Shown here: in pieces, positions 14,825 to 23,422 of the stretch
Position numbering within the stretch: position 1 is the first letter of the stretch
Layout: each line of letters starts with the position of its first letter
Source: Bryobacterales bacterium
GTDB lineage: Bacteria > Acidobacteriota > Terriglobia > Bryobacterales > Bryobacteraceae
DNA: 44,408 nt
Reading direction: 5' to 3'
Assembly: GCA_020847315.1 (NCBI GenBank)
Contig: JADLCF010000216.1
Coordinates: 1-44,408, forward strand
Translations under genes and position numbers: made by a program
The notes under the pieces: generated by a model
Databases searched by the model: none
What the model was told of the DNA's origin: nothing
What the model saw: only the letters and a program-made list of their open reading frames with translations

Positions 14825-16099
14825 ATGGAAGGACGCATTCCACAGACCGCCGCTCCTCCGATGCCTGCCCCCGCAAGCTCCTCGCTTCGCGGCGATTTCG
14901 CGTGGACCTTCGCGGGCAACGCGGTCTACGCGGCGGGCCAATGGGCGGTGCTGAGTTTGTTTGCGAAGCTGGGAAGCGCGCAGATGCTGGGCCAGTACGC
15001 CCTCGCCCTGGCGGTGGCGGCCCCCGTTGCAATGCTCGCCCACTTGAACCTGCGCTCCGTGTTGGCCACCGACACGGGCGGCAAGCATCCGTTCGGGGAC
15101 TACCTTGCCCTACGGCTGACGGTGACCGCTCTTGGGCTGGGCACGATTGCCACGCTCGCGTTTCTCTCCGCGGAGGGCTGGGCCATGCGGGCCACCATCC
15201 TAATCGTGGGGTTGGGCCTCGCCTCCGAAGCAGTCAGCGATCTCTGTTACGGCGCATTGCAACGCCGGGACTGCATGCGGCAAGTGGCTATTTCAATGAT
15301 GGGGCGTTCGGCCCTTTCCGTCGCGGCATTGGCGTTGGCGTTGTGGTTGAGCGGCAGTCTTTGGGGGGCCGTGAGCGCCCTGGCGGCCGGCCGAATCGCC
15401 GTGCTGCTGGCTTATGACTTGCCCATGGGCGCTCAGGGCGAATCGTTGCGGCGGTCCGGAAGCCGAGCGGGGAAGGACATTTTTGTCACCGCCTTGCCGC
15501 TGGGGCTCGTGCTGATGTTCATTTCCCTCAACACCAACCTTCCGCGTTATTCGATCGAACAATGGATGGGAAGCGCGGAACTGGGCGCGTTTGCGGCAGT
15601 GATCTCATTCATCACCGTGGGGAGCACGATGGCGAACGCCCTGGGGCAGAGCGCTACCGCGAGACTGGCCCGGCATTTTCATCAGCGCCGGTTTGCCGAG
15701 TTTCGCCGGATCACCTGGAGGATGGCGGGTTTCGTGGCCGGGCTCGGCTTGGCCGGAGCCGTTGTGGCGGAATTGATCGGCGGTTTCGTGTTGCGCTGGC
15801 TCTACCGTCCGGAATTTGCCGCCTATCAGCCGCTGCTTGTCGCGGCGATGGGTGCGGGAGCGTTGAGCTATCTGGCCATCGCGCTGGGCTATGCCGTCAC
15901 GAGCGCGCGCATTTTCCGCGCGCAGTTGCCTCTGTTCGCGGCCTCCGCGGCGGGCTGCGGCGTGGCGAGCTGGCTTTTGGTTCCACGATATGGGCTCTAT
16001 GGAGGGGTGCTGGCGCTGGCGCTCGCTGCCCTGCTGCAGATCGTGGGGCAGTGCTGGATTCTGAGGGGTGCGCTGCGGCGCGCGGAGGTCTCGCCATGA
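14825..16099 (+). CDS. Polysaccharide/lipid-linked oligosaccharide flippase (Wzx-like)
   Basis: A 424-residue integral membrane protein with about 12 hydrophobic segments, starting FAWTFAGNAVYAAGQWAVLS, and having the paired-helix pattern and small-residue content of the MOP-superfamily Wzx exporters. TNLPRYSIEQWMG near residue 240 resembles the conserved start of the second half in Wzx proteins. It would flip undecaprenyl-linked glycan across the inner membrane. ATG 14825 is preferred; GTG 14819 is an in-frame alternative. Its TGA overlaps the ATG of the O-antigen ligase gene. It is divergent from DUF507 across about 77 bases that should hold both promoters. Confidence 0.82.
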   Translation: MEGRIPQTAAPPMPAPASSSLRGDFAWTFAGNAVYAAGQWAVLSLFAKLGSAQMLGQYALALAVAAPVAMLAHLNLRSVLATDTGGKHPFGDYLALRLTVTALGLGTIATLAFLSAEGWAMRATILIVGLGLASEAVSDLCYGALQRRDCMRQVAISMMGRSALSVAALALALWLSGSLWGAVSALAAGRIAVLLAYDLPMGAQGESLRRSGSRAGKDIFVTALPLGLVLMFISLNTNLPRYSIEQWMGSAELGAFAAVISFITVGSTMANALGQSATARLARHFHQRRFAEFRRITWRMAGFVAGLGLAGAVVAELIGGFVLRWLYRPEFAAYQPLLVAAMGAGALSYLAIALGYAVTSARIFRAQLPLFAASAAGCGVASWLLVPRYGLYGGVLALALAALLQIVGQCWILRGALRRAEVSP

Positions 16100-17319
16100 G
16101 CGCTGAGGCGCGCCCCGCATCGTCTGAAATTTCCGCATCCCTCGTCGAACGGGCGGCTTGGCTGCTGCTCTGCGCCCTGGTCTTCACGATGCCCTGGGAA
16201 AAAGCCGTCATCCTGCCAGGTCTGGGCAGCATTTCCCGTGCAGCCGGTCTGGCGGCGTTCTGCATGGCGGCCATTGCCGTTTGGCGGCGCGGGACGCTAC
16301 GCCCACCTAATCTGGTGCTGGCGTTGGGCGCCCTGTTCGTCTGCTGGAGTTCCGCGAGTTGGGTCTGGAGCCTCGATCGCGCGGCCACGTTAACGAGAGC
16401 GGCCACCCTCGCCCAGGCTTGGGCCATGCTGTGGCTGATTTGGGAATTCGCCCGCAGCGCGGCGCGCCAGCGACATCTGATGGCCGTCTATCTGGCGGGA
16501 GCGGTGGCGGGGGCCTCCATCGGGTTCGCCCGCTATGCGATGCATCTCGAAACCTACTACCGCCGCTACGCCGCTACAGGTTTTGACCCGAACGATTTCG
16601 GCCTGCTATTGGCGCTCTCGCTGCCGATGGCCTTCTATCTCGGCCTTGGCGCGAGCGGATGGCGGCGTTGGCTCTGCTATGCCGCTGCCGCGATGGTGAT
16701 CGCGGCGATTCTGCTGACCGCATCGCGAACGGCGCTCATCGCCAGCTTCGCTTCCTTTGCATTCGTGGCGGGGACGTGGCGCGGCAGCGCGGCTTTCCAG
16801 CGCATCGCCTCACTGGCGCTCCTGGCGTATCTGCTATTGAATCTTTTCGCGTTCGCTCCAGCCCCCTCGCGGGACCGCCTGGCAACCATTCCCATGGAGG
16901 TAGCCCAAGGCAGCATCAACTCCCGCAAGCAGATCTGGAAGAGCGGCGCGAGGGTGTGGCTGCGCCACCCGGTGCTGGGCGTGGGGACAGGGGCGTATCC
17001 GGAGGCGGTGCGCCCGCAACTGGGGACGCCCACCGTGTCAGGCGCGCGCTATGTGGCGCACAACACGTATCTTTCCGTGCTGGTGGAAGGCGGCGTGATT
17101 GGCTTCGCGGTCTGGATGGCGCTGCTAGGCTGCCTGGTTGCGTTTCTCTCAATGATGCCCGTGCCGGAGAGGGCGCTCTGCGCAACGCTGCTGGCCGTCT
17201 GGGCGATCGGCATTTCCACGCTCACCTGGGAACACTATAAGGGCACGTGGCTCGTGTTCGGCCTCATCATGGCAGCGTGGCCGCGAGCCTGGTTCGGACG
17301 GAAGGCGGTATGCGGGTGA
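16096..17319 (+). CDS. O-antigen ligase / polymerase (WaaL/Wzy-type) membrane protein
   Basis: A 407-residue protein with about 10-12 transmembrane helices and the Wzy_C (O-antigen ligase) signature: RYAATGFDPNDFGLLLA, LLTASRTALIA, then a large periplasmic loop with WKSGARVWLRHPVLGVGTGA and VAHNTYLSVLVEGGVIG. The H-N-x-Y-L motif and the preceding G-x-G are typical of ligases and polymerases that use undecaprenyl-linked glycans in the periplasm. Ligase and polymerase cannot be separated by sequence. The start ATG 16096 overlaps the flippase stop (ATGA); the end overlaps the next glycosyltransferase by 10 bases. The same frame is open upstream to 15562, but that part lies inside the flippase gene. 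Confidence 0.87.
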   Translation: MSAEARPASSEISASLVERAAWLLLCALVFTMPWEKAVILPGLGSISRAAGLAAFCMAAIAVWRRGTLRPPNLVLALGALFVCWSSASWVWSLDRAATLTRAATLAQAWAMLWLIWEFARSAARQRHLMAVYLAGAVAGASIGFARYAMHLETYYRRYAATGFDPNDFGLLLALSLPMAFYLGLGASGWRRWLCYAAAAMVIAAILLTASRTALIASFASFAFVAGTWRGSAAFQRIASLALLAYLLLNLFAFAPAPSRDRLATIPMEVAQGSINSRKQIWKSGARVWLRHPVLGVGTGAYPEAVRPQLGTPTVSGARYVAHNTYLSVLVEGGVIGFAVWMALLGCLVAFLSMMPVPERALCATLLAVWAIGISTLTWEHYKGTWLVFGLIMAAWPRAWFGRKAVCG

Positions 17320-18422
17320 AAGTGCTCGAAGTGCTGGCCACGTTGAAGCGGGCCGGAGCGGAGCGAATGGCGGTCTCGCTCGCCACTCATCTGGACCCCG
17401 TCCGCTTCGAAACGCGCGTCGTCTCTCTCTATGACGCCTTCCCCGGCGGATTCGAGCCCGTGCTCGAAGAGCGCCACATCCCCACCCGGCATCTCGGGAA
17501 GCGCCGCGGCTTTGACCCGCGCATGGTTCCGCGCCTCTACCGGGAACTTCGTGAGTTCCGGCCCGATATCCTGCACAGCCACTCCTACGTGATGCGGTAT
17601 ACATTTCCCGCGGGGCTGGCCGCCGGCTGCCCGGCCATGGTGCACACGGTACACAATATTGCACGGAATGAGACGGATTGGATCGGACGCTGCGTTCACC
17701 GGGTAGCGTACCGGAAGGGCGTGGCGGCGGTGGCGGTGGGCGAGGAAGTGGCGCGCTCGTTCGAGGCTTACTACGGCTTCCCGCCCCGGGCCACCATTCC
17801 GAATGGTATTGATCTAAGTCCCTATCGCGCGGCGGCTCCCCCCGACGCTTGGCGGCTGGCGCATGGCTTCCGGGACACGGACCGGCTGGCGGTTTCCGTG
17901 GCCCGCCTGGAGCCGCAGAAGAACCCGGTGGGCCTCCTGGAAGCGTTCGCGCAGGCGTTGGGCGCGCATCCGGAATGGCGCCTGTTGCTGGCGGGAGACG
18001 GCAGTCTGCGGGACGAGACAAAGCAGACTGCCGAGCGGCTCGGGCTAGGGGAGCGGGTACGCCTTCTGGGCGTGGAGGGCAATGTCGTGGAGCTGCTGCG
18101 GGCGGCGGACCTGTTCGTTCTGGGTTCGCGCTGGGAGGGGACGCCACTCGCGGTGATGGAGGCCATGGCCGCGGGGTTGCCTGTGGTGGCGACGGCGGTG
18201 GGCGGCGTGCCTGGCCTCGTCGAGCACGGGGTGACCGGGTTGCTGGTTCCGGCGGGGGTGCCGGAGAAACTCGCTGGAGCGATCTCGACGCTCGCGCTCG
18301 ATCCCGCGCGCCGCAAGGCGTTCGGGGATGCCGCCAGAACGCAGGCGGAACGGTTCGGTGTGGAAGCGATGGTGAACGCCTACGCCGCACTGTTCGAAGA
18401 ACTCGCGGGAGGCAGGCGATGA
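17310..18422 (+). CDS. GT4-family glycosyltransferase
   Basis: A 370-residue retaining GT-B enzyme. N-terminal part: VLEVLATLKRAGAERMAVSL (acceptor side, GAER as in many EPS transferases), ILHSHSYVMRY, and ATIPNGIDLSPYR. C-terminal part: SVARLEPQKNPVGLLEAF, LLLAGDGSLRDE, and GSRWEGTPLAVMEAMAAGLP with an intact EX7E motif, then GGVPGLVEHGVTGLLVP. It transfers a sugar from a nucleotide or lipid donor to the growing glycan in the cytoplasm. ATG 17310 is used because it begins the Rossmann fold; it overlaps the ligase gene by 10 bases. Its stop overlaps the next start (ATGA). Sugar specificity unknown. Confidence 0.9.
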   Translation: MRVKVLEVLATLKRAGAERMAVSLATHLDPVRFETRVVSLYDAFPGGFEPVLEERHIPTRHLGKRRGFDPRMVPRLYRELREFRPDILHSHSYVMRYTFPAGLAAGCPAMVHTVHNIARNETDWIGRCVHRVAYRKGVAAVAVGEEVARSFEAYYGFPPRATIPNGIDLSPYRAAAPPDAWRLAHGFRDTDRLAVSVARLEPQKNPVGLLEAFAQALGAHPEWRLLLAGDGSLRDETKQTAERLGLGERVRLLGVEGNVVELLRAADLFVLGSRWEGTPLAVMEAMAAGLPVVATAVGGVPGLVEHGVTGLLVPAGVPEKLAGAISTLALDPARRKAFGDAARTQAERFGVEAMVNAYAALFEELAGGRR

Positions 18423-19567
18423 GCGCCACCGCTGAACCCTTGCGCGTGATGATGCTGATCACCGGTCTCGCCCGTGGAGGCGCGGAAGCGCAGTTGGCGG
18501 GGCTTGCCTTGGAGTTGCGCGGGCGCGGGTGCGAGGTGAGCGTGGTTTCCATGCTGCCACCGGTAGCGTTCGCCGAAGAACTGCGGAGCGGTGGGGTGGA
18601 CGTCCACTCCCTCGGCATGAAGCCTGGTAAGCCCGGGCCGCGGGGGCTGTGGCGCTTCGTGATGCTCCTGCGCGAAGCCCGGCCCCATGTGCTGCACGCC
18701 CATCTGTTCCACGCGAATTTGCTCGCGCGGCTCACGAGGTTGCTCTGCCCCGTGCCAGTGCTGCTTTCGACCATCCACAGCCTGGCGGAGAGCGGGCGGG
18801 ATTCGTCGAAGGTCCGCTTGCGCGATGGGCTCTACCGCTGCACGGATTGGCTGAGCGACCGCACGGTGAGCGTCAGCGAGGCTGTCTCCGCGCGCCACTT
18901 GGAGAGCCGGGCCGTCACTCCCCGTAGTGCGCTGGTGATTCCCAACGGCGTCGCTCCGGAACCGTTTGCGAATGGCGAGGAAACGCGCGCCCGAGTCCGC
19001 CGGGAACTAGAACTGGGCGACGAGTTCGCGTGGCTCGCGGCGGGCCGGCTGATGTGGAAGAAGGACCATGCTACGATGCTCTCGGCCATGGCGCAGCAGC
19101 CCGCTGGCATCCTGCTTATCGCCGGGGAAGGCCCACTTGAGAAGGAGTTGCGGAAGCAGGCGGAGGCGCTCGAGGCCAGGGTCCGGTTTCTCGGGCTGCG
19201 GGAAGATATCCCGTATCTGATGAGCGCCTGCGATGGCTTCGTGATGTCCTCCGTCGTGGAAGGGTTGCCCATGGCGCTCATCGAAGCGGCGATGGCGGGG
19301 CTGCCTGCCGTGGCCACGGATGCAGGGGGCGTTCGCGAGGTGATTCGCGACGGCGAAACCGGCTTCGTCGTTCCCGCGCGGGATGCGGCGGCCTTGGGAG
19401 AGGCCATGCGGCGCCTGGCCGGGATGCCGGCGGAAGCGCGCGGTGAAATGGGCGAGGCGGCGCGCCGGAACGCCGTCGAGCGCTTCAGCCTTTCCGAAAC
19501 CGCCGCGCGCTGGGAAGCCCTTTACCGGGAGTGTCTCCGCGAGGCGGAGAACGAATTACTACCATGA
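18419..19567 (+). CDS. GT4-family glycosyltransferase
   Basis: A 382-residue GT-B enzyme closely similar in layout to its upstream neighbour. MMLITGLARGGAEAQLAGLA is the GT4 opening, VLHAHLFHANLLARL follows, and the second domain has AAGRLMWKKDHATML, LLIAGEGPLEKELR and SSVVEGLPMALIEAAMAGLP (EX7E intact), then GGVREVIRDGETGFVVP. The start ATG 18419 overlaps the previous stop by four bases; the same frame is open much further upstream but only inside the previous gene. The end overlaps the methyltransferase start (ATGA). The two tandem GT4 genes probably add successive sugars of one repeat unit; this is inference from position. Confidence 0.9.
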   Translation: MSATAEPLRVMMLITGLARGGAEAQLAGLALELRGRGCEVSVVSMLPPVAFAEELRSGGVDVHSLGMKPGKPGPRGLWRFVMLLREARPHVLHAHLFHANLLARLTRLLCPVPVLLSTIHSLAESGRDSSKVRLRDGLYRCTDWLSDRTVSVSEAVSARHLESRAVTPRSALVIPNGVAPEPFANGEETRARVRRELELGDEFAWLAAGRLMWKKDHATMLSAMAQQPAGILLIAGEGPLEKELRKQAEALEARVRFLGLREDIPYLMSACDGFVMSSVVEGLPMALIEAAMAGLPAVATDAGGVREVIRDGETGFVVPARDAAALGEAMRRLAGMPAEARGEMGEAARRNAVERFSLSETAARWEALYRECLREAENELLP

Positions 19568-20352
19568 CTCCTCCCGCGCCCATGGATGTGACGAATCGAT
19601 TCGTCCTGGATTTTGCCCGCCGCTTCGAGCAATCGCGCCCGGGCGCGCGCATTCTCGATTACGGCTGCGGCGCGGGGCGTCTGGTGCAGGCCGGGCGGGC
19701 GGTGGGGCTCGCCATGGAGGGGGTTGACGTTTTCTACGCGGGTTCGAGCGCGCGCGAGGAAGCGGCGAGGACGGGATTATTGGGCAGCGCCATTCACGAG
19801 ATGATGGAAGGGCGCATGCCCTACGACGCGAACCGCTTCGACCTCATCGTCAATAATCAGGTGATGGAGCATGTGGAAGATCTCGATGCCGTCCTCGGGG
19901 AGATTCACCGCGTGCTCAAACCCGGTGGAACCGTGCTCAGCCTCTTCCCGGCGGTGGATGTCTTCCGCGAAGGGCACATCGGCATCCCGTTTTCACACTG
20001 GATGAGGAAGGGATCGCGGGGGCGCTTCTACTATGCCTGGGCGCTCCGCTCACTCGGGCTGGGCACGTGGAAAGAGCAAGCGCCCACATGCCGCCAGTGG
20101 GCGCTCGACAAACTGGATTGGATCGATCGCTTCACCGTTTACCGAAGCCGCCGTGAGATTTTTTCCACCTATGGCCGTTACTTCGCGAGTACGCTGGTGG
20201 AAGAAGAGTACATCCGCTACCGGCTGCTCGACCGCCCTGGGCGCGAATGGATCGTGAACCTGCTGCGGCTGCCGTTCCTGATGCCGCTCGCGAAGGCGGT
20301 GCTCCGCAAACTGGCGTTTCTTGTGATTCTCTCCCAAAAGGAGAGCCAGTGA
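19564..20352 (+). CDS. SAM-dependent class I methyltransferase
   Basis: A 262-residue protein with the class I methyltransferase fold: motif I ILDYGCGAGRLVQAG, acidic motif II GVDVFYAG, and FDLIVNNQVMEHVEDLDAVL followed by EIHRVLKPGGTVLSLFP (Methyltransf_11 pattern). The C-terminal half (FYYAWALRSLGLG, DWIDRFTVYRSRREI) is specific and probably binds the acceptor. In polysaccharide loci such enzymes O-methylate sugars or cap chains; that role is inferred from its place between glycosyltransferases. ATG 19564 overlaps the previous stop by four bases; its own TGA overlaps a GTG start. An in-frame ATG at 19531 lies inside the previous gene. Confidence 0.85.
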   Translation: MTPPAPMDVTNRFVLDFARRFEQSRPGARILDYGCGAGRLVQAGRAVGLAMEGVDVFYAGSSAREEAARTGLLGSAIHEMMEGRMPYDANRFDLIVNNQVMEHVEDLDAVLGEIHRVLKPGGTVLSLFPAVDVFREGHIGIPFSHWMRKGSRGRFYYAWALRSLGLGTWKEQAPTCRQWALDKLDWIDRFTVYRSRREIFSTYGRYFASTLVEEEYIRYRLLDRPGREWIVNLLRLPFLMPLAKAVLRKLAFLVILSQKESQ

Positions 20353-22172
20353 AACTGGTGTATGTCGTCACCCGCGCCGATGCCGTCGGCGGGGCGAGTA
20401 TCCATGTGCGGGATCTGGCGCGCGAGATGATCTCCCGCGGCCACGACGTCACCGTGCTGCTCGGCGGCTCCGGGCCGGTTACGGAGCGGCTGGCCGCCGC
20501 GAACATCCCGTTCCAGAGCCTGCGCTACCTGGGCCGGAGCATTCGCCCGCTTCGGGATTTGCTCGCAACCCGGGAACTCACCGCGGCGCTGCGCGCCCTG
20601 CGGCCGGATCTGGTCTCCACACACACGGCGAAGGCGGGCCTCGTGGGGAGGCTGGCCTGCCGGAAACTGAACCTTCCCTGCATTTATACGCCGCACGGCT
20701 TCGCGATCGGCAACCGCATCTCGCCGCTCCTGGGGCCGGTGTTCGCCTTCCTGGAGCGAACGGCGGCGCGGTGGTGCGCGGCCATTGTCTGTGTCTGCGA
20801 ATCGGAACGGCGGCTGGCGCTGGAGAAAGGAATCGGGCCGGCGCCCCGCCTGCATGTGATCTATAACGGCATGCCCGATGCCGCCGATGCGGATCTCGCG
20901 AAGCCGGGGGAGGAGCCAGTCCGCATCTGTTCGGTCGCGCGCCTTGAATCACCCAAGGACCATGAAACGCTGTTCGAGGCGCTCGCCGCGCTACCGCATC
21001 GGCGCTGGAGCCTCGAACTCGTGGGGGATGGACCACTCGAAGAACACCTCCGCGCCCTGGCGAAATCGCTCAATCTCGAAGAACGGATCGTCTGGAGCGG
21101 CTATTTGCCGGACCCTTCGGCAGCGCTCGCGCGCGCTCACGTGTTCGTTCTGGCGACCCACTCGGAGGCATTCCCCCGCAGCATTCTGGAGGCCATGCGG
21201 GCCGGACTGCCGGTAGCCGCTTCCGATGTAGGGGGGGTCCCGGAAGCGGTATCGGACGGGCGGACGGGCTTCCTCGCGCCGGTGGGGGACCCCGAGGCTT
21301 TGAGCGCGGCGATTGCCGAGTTGATCGAAAATGCGCCTCTGCGGCAACGAATGGGCGGCGCCGGGCATCAGACCTTTAACGAGCGCTTCCGCTTCGAACG
21401 GATGGCCGAAGAGACCCTGGCGCTGTACCGCTTGGTTGTGCGCGCCCCAAGGCAGGGGGATGAAATGGGAAATGGAACTACAAGCCTGAATCTCACCGGG
21501 AATGAGGCTCTGCTTGCAACCGCGCCCGTGGCTGCGCGTCAAGGCGGTCTGCTGGGTGGCGCCGGACCGGTGATCAAGCGTTTCGCCGACGTTGTTTTCG
21601 CGCTCGTGCTCATCCTGATCGCGCTGCCATTTGCCATTTTGATTGCGCTTGCGATTCTGCTCGAAACGCGGGGACCCATTCTCTTCAAGCAAAGCCGCAT
21701 CGGCCAGAACAACCGGCGCTTCGCGCTGTGGAAGTTCCGCTCCATGGCCGCCGACAGCGAACGGCTGCTTGAAAGCTATCTCGCCGAGCATCCCGATTTG
21801 CGCGAGGAATGGAACGCGACCCATAAGCTGAAGGACGACCCCAGGGTGACGCGCGTGGGCCGCTTCCTGCGGCGGCGCAGCCTGGATGAATTGCCGCAGC
21901 TTTGGAACGTGCTTCGAGGGGATATGAGCCTCATCGGGCCGAGGCCGATCGTCGATGCGGAGATTCCCAAATTCGGCCGCGCGTTTGCGCTCTACCTTAA
22001 AGTGAAGCCCGGCCTCACCGGGCTGTGGCAGGTCTCCGGGCGCAGCGACACGAGTTACCGCCGGCGGGTGGAACTCGATTCCCAATACATCCGCGGCTGG
22101 TCTTTGTGGCTCGATCTGAAGATCATCTGGAAGACCGTGGGCGTCGTCCTGCGGGCACACGGGGCCTACTGA
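20349..22172 (+). CDS. Bifunctional fusion: GT4 glycosyltransferase + polyprenyl-phosphate sugar phosphotransferase
   Basis: A 607-residue protein in one uninterrupted frame. Residues 1 to about 365 are a complete GT4 enzyme (TRADAVGGASIHVRDLA, NGMPD, SVARLESPKDHETLFEAL, THSEAFPRSILEAMRAGLP with intact EX7E). Residues about 410-607 are a complete bacterial sugar transferase domain of the WbaP/PglC type: one membrane helix (413-438), FKQSRIGQNNRRFALWKFRS, RRRSLDELPQLWNVLRGDMS (catalytic Asp-Glu at 513-514) and IGPRP. This part starts glycan assembly by moving a sugar phosphate onto undecaprenyl phosphate. The start is GTG 20349, overlapping the methyltransferase stop. An in-frame ATG at 21465 with AGGGGG just upstream sits in the linker, so the second domain might also be made separately. 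Confidence 0.88.
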   Translation: MKLVYVVTRADAVGGASIHVRDLAREMISRGHDVTVLLGGSGPVTERLAAANIPFQSLRYLGRSIRPLRDLLATRELTAALRALRPDLVSTHTAKAGLVGRLACRKLNLPCIYTPHGFAIGNRISPLLGPVFAFLERTAARWCAAIVCVCESERRLALEKGIGPAPRLHVIYNGMPDAADADLAKPGEEPVRICSVARLESPKDHETLFEALAALPHRRWSLELVGDGPLEEHLRALAKSLNLEERIVWSGYLPDPSAALARAHVFVLATHSEAFPRSILEAMRAGLPVAASDVGGVPEAVSDGRTGFLAPVGDPEALSAAIAELIENAPLRQRMGGAGHQTFNERFRFERMAEETLALYRLVVRAPRQGDEMGNGTTSLNLTGNEALLATAPVAARQGGLLGGAGPVIKRFADVVFALVLILIALPFAILIALAILLETRGPILFKQSRIGQNNRRFALWKFRSMAADSERLLESYLAEHPDLREEWNATHKLKDDPRVTRVGRFLRRRSLDELPQLWNVLRGDMSLIGPRPIVDAEIPKFGRAFALYLKVKPGLTGLWQVSGRSDTSYRRRVELDSQYIRGWSLWLDLKIIWKTVGVVLRAHGAY

Positions 22173-22229
22173 CACGAAACCGGCGGGAACCCGGTGCGCC
22201 GGCGAATCCTCTCCTGATACGCTCGGGAA

Positions 22230-22931
22230 ATGCGAACCCGCAAATTCGTCTTGATTCTGGCGGTATCCCTAGCCCTCGCGCTCCCCATGCCGTCGCAGGA
22301 AGCCTGTAACCCCGCCTGGGTGGACCTGTTGAAACCCGGCCTCGAAGGCTGGCAGAAGCTCGGCGAGGGGAAGTGGAACCTCGATGCGAACGGCGTGGTG
22401 ACCGGCTATCGCGACGAAGATTTCAACCGTCTCAAGGCACTCGCGCCTTTTGATTTCCAGATGGTCCGCGGCTGGGTTCTCGCCCAGGGCTGGCTCTACA
22501 CGGCGCGGGAGTACGAAGAGTTCGATCTCTCCCTCGAATACTGGGTGCGCGCCCCCGGCAACAGCGGAATCTCCATCCGGGATCAGACGCGCGCCGCCTG
22601 CGGCATCAAGATTCCGCCCGATTTTGCCTGTACCCCTTCGAAGACCGGCTATGAAATCCAGATCAACAGCGATTGGCCGGATAAGTGGGTATCGGGCAGC
22701 ATCTACACGCTGGCGAACGCGAAGGATGGCGTCCAGAAGCGGCTCGATTGGAATCGGATGGAGATTGAAAGCCGCAAGGATGCGATCCGGGTGAAGATCA
22801 ACGGGGAACTGGTGGCGGAACATCCCGGCGCGGCGGGCCGGCCGCTCAAGGGGCCCATCGGCTTGCAGTTGCACGATCTCACCAGCTACTCGCGCTTCCG
22901 CAATATCCGGGTGAAAGAGATCTGCCGGTAG
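22230..22931 (+). CDS. Exported DUF1080 (3-keto-disaccharide hydrolase-type) protein
   Basis: A 233-residue protein with a Sec signal peptide (FVLILAVSLALALPMPSQEA). The mature part is a concanavalin-like beta-sandwich of the DUF1080 family: WVDLLKPGLEGWQKLG at the start, EFDLSLEYWVRAPGNSGISI, then GYEIQINSDWP, WNRMEIESRKDAIRVKING and GPIGLQLHD near the end. DUF1080 members bind or cleave carbohydrates, some acting on 3-keto-glycosides; the function here is not proven. It starts about 57 bases after the fusion gene and may be its last transcribed neighbour. A strong hairpin follows the stop. Confidence 0.87.
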   Translation: MRTRKFVLILAVSLALALPMPSQEACNPAWVDLLKPGLEGWQKLGEGKWNLDANGVVTGYRDEDFNRLKALAPFDFQMVRGWVLAQGWLYTAREYEEFDLSLEYWVRAPGNSGISIRDQTRAACGIKIPPDFACTPSKTGYEIQINSDWPDKWVSGSIYTLANAKDGVQKRLDWNRMEIESRKDAIRVKINGELVAEHPGAAGRPLKGPIGLQLHDLTSYSRFRNIRVKEICR

Positions 22932-22965
22932 ACGGTTCGCGAACACTCTCGAACCTGCGAAATCG

Positions 22966-23007
22966 AACGCGCCGGGAACTCATCCATTGGGTGAATCCCG
23001 GCGCGTT
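22966..23007. terminator. Bidirectional terminator-like hairpin
   Basis: A perfect 12-bp stem, AACGCGCCGGGA (22966-22977) with TCCCGGCGCGTT (22996-23007), and an 18-base loop, lies between the convergent DUF1080 gene and the small minus-strand exported protein. On the plus strand it is followed by TGTTTCG, giving a short, imperfect U-rich tail. Position and strength fit transcription termination from both sides. Confidence 0.65.
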
Positions 23008-23034
23008 TGTTTCGCGAATTGCGGCTGCTTCGCC

Positions 23035-23370
23035 TTAGCGACTCGCGGCTTCGATCCGGTCCACCTTGAGGATGCCGGTCTTTTCGAAGAGCGTTCCGGT
23101 CACTTTCACCTGCTTGGCGGCAAAGGCTTCCGGCGCCTTCTGGTCACTGAGCACGTACATCTTCTTGCCATCCCAAAGGGCGTATTTGAACTTGCCCTTG
23201 GATGTCCGGACGCACTCGACGACGCACTTCGCGTCCGGGCTTACGCCCATGTGGGTGTGATCCTTGCCGCACATCGTGTCCGTGATGACGCCGGTGAACG
23301 TCTGTGGCTTCGTCTGCGCTCCCAGGAGAGCGGCGAAGGCGAGCGTGAGGATGAGGATTGCATGTTTCAT
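23035..23370 (-). CDS. Small exported protein, acidobacterial DUF5818-like
   Basis: A 111-residue protein with a signal peptide (ILILTLAFAALLGAQT). The mature part starts TFTGVITDTMCGKDHTHMG, then KCVVECVRTSKGKFKYALWDG and ends with a beta-rich AKQVKVTGTLFEKTGILKVDRIE. The pattern 'G-x-I-x-D-x-MCG..H' with later Cys pairs and an OB-like beta fold is common in small secreted proteins of Acidobacteriota (DUF5818 type, assignment from memory). Three Cys plus His and Met residues could bind metal, which would suit its place 52 bases after the metal-efflux operon; that link is inference. ATG 23370 is used; the region before it is intergenic. Confidence 0.75.
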   Translation of the reverse strand: MKHAILILTLAFAALLGAQTKPQTFTGVITDTMCGKDHTHMGVSPDAKCVVECVRTSKGKFKYALWDGKKMYVLSDQKAPEAFAAKQVKVTGTLFEKTGILKVDRIEAASR

Positions 23371-23422
23371 GGCTTGTGTCCTTTTCGATTGGTTTTCCTT
23401 TTCGATTGATTGAGTTACAAAC

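Noticed and set aside
17149-18774. Minus-strand open frame of 541 codons
   Set aside because: Exactly antisense to the two GT4 genes; Ser/Arg/Pro-rich translation. A mirror effect of high GC codon bias.
20991-22175. Minus-strand open frame of 394 codons opposite the GT4-phosphotransferase fusion
   Set aside because: Antisense to a gene with catalytic motifs in both domains; no motif of its own.
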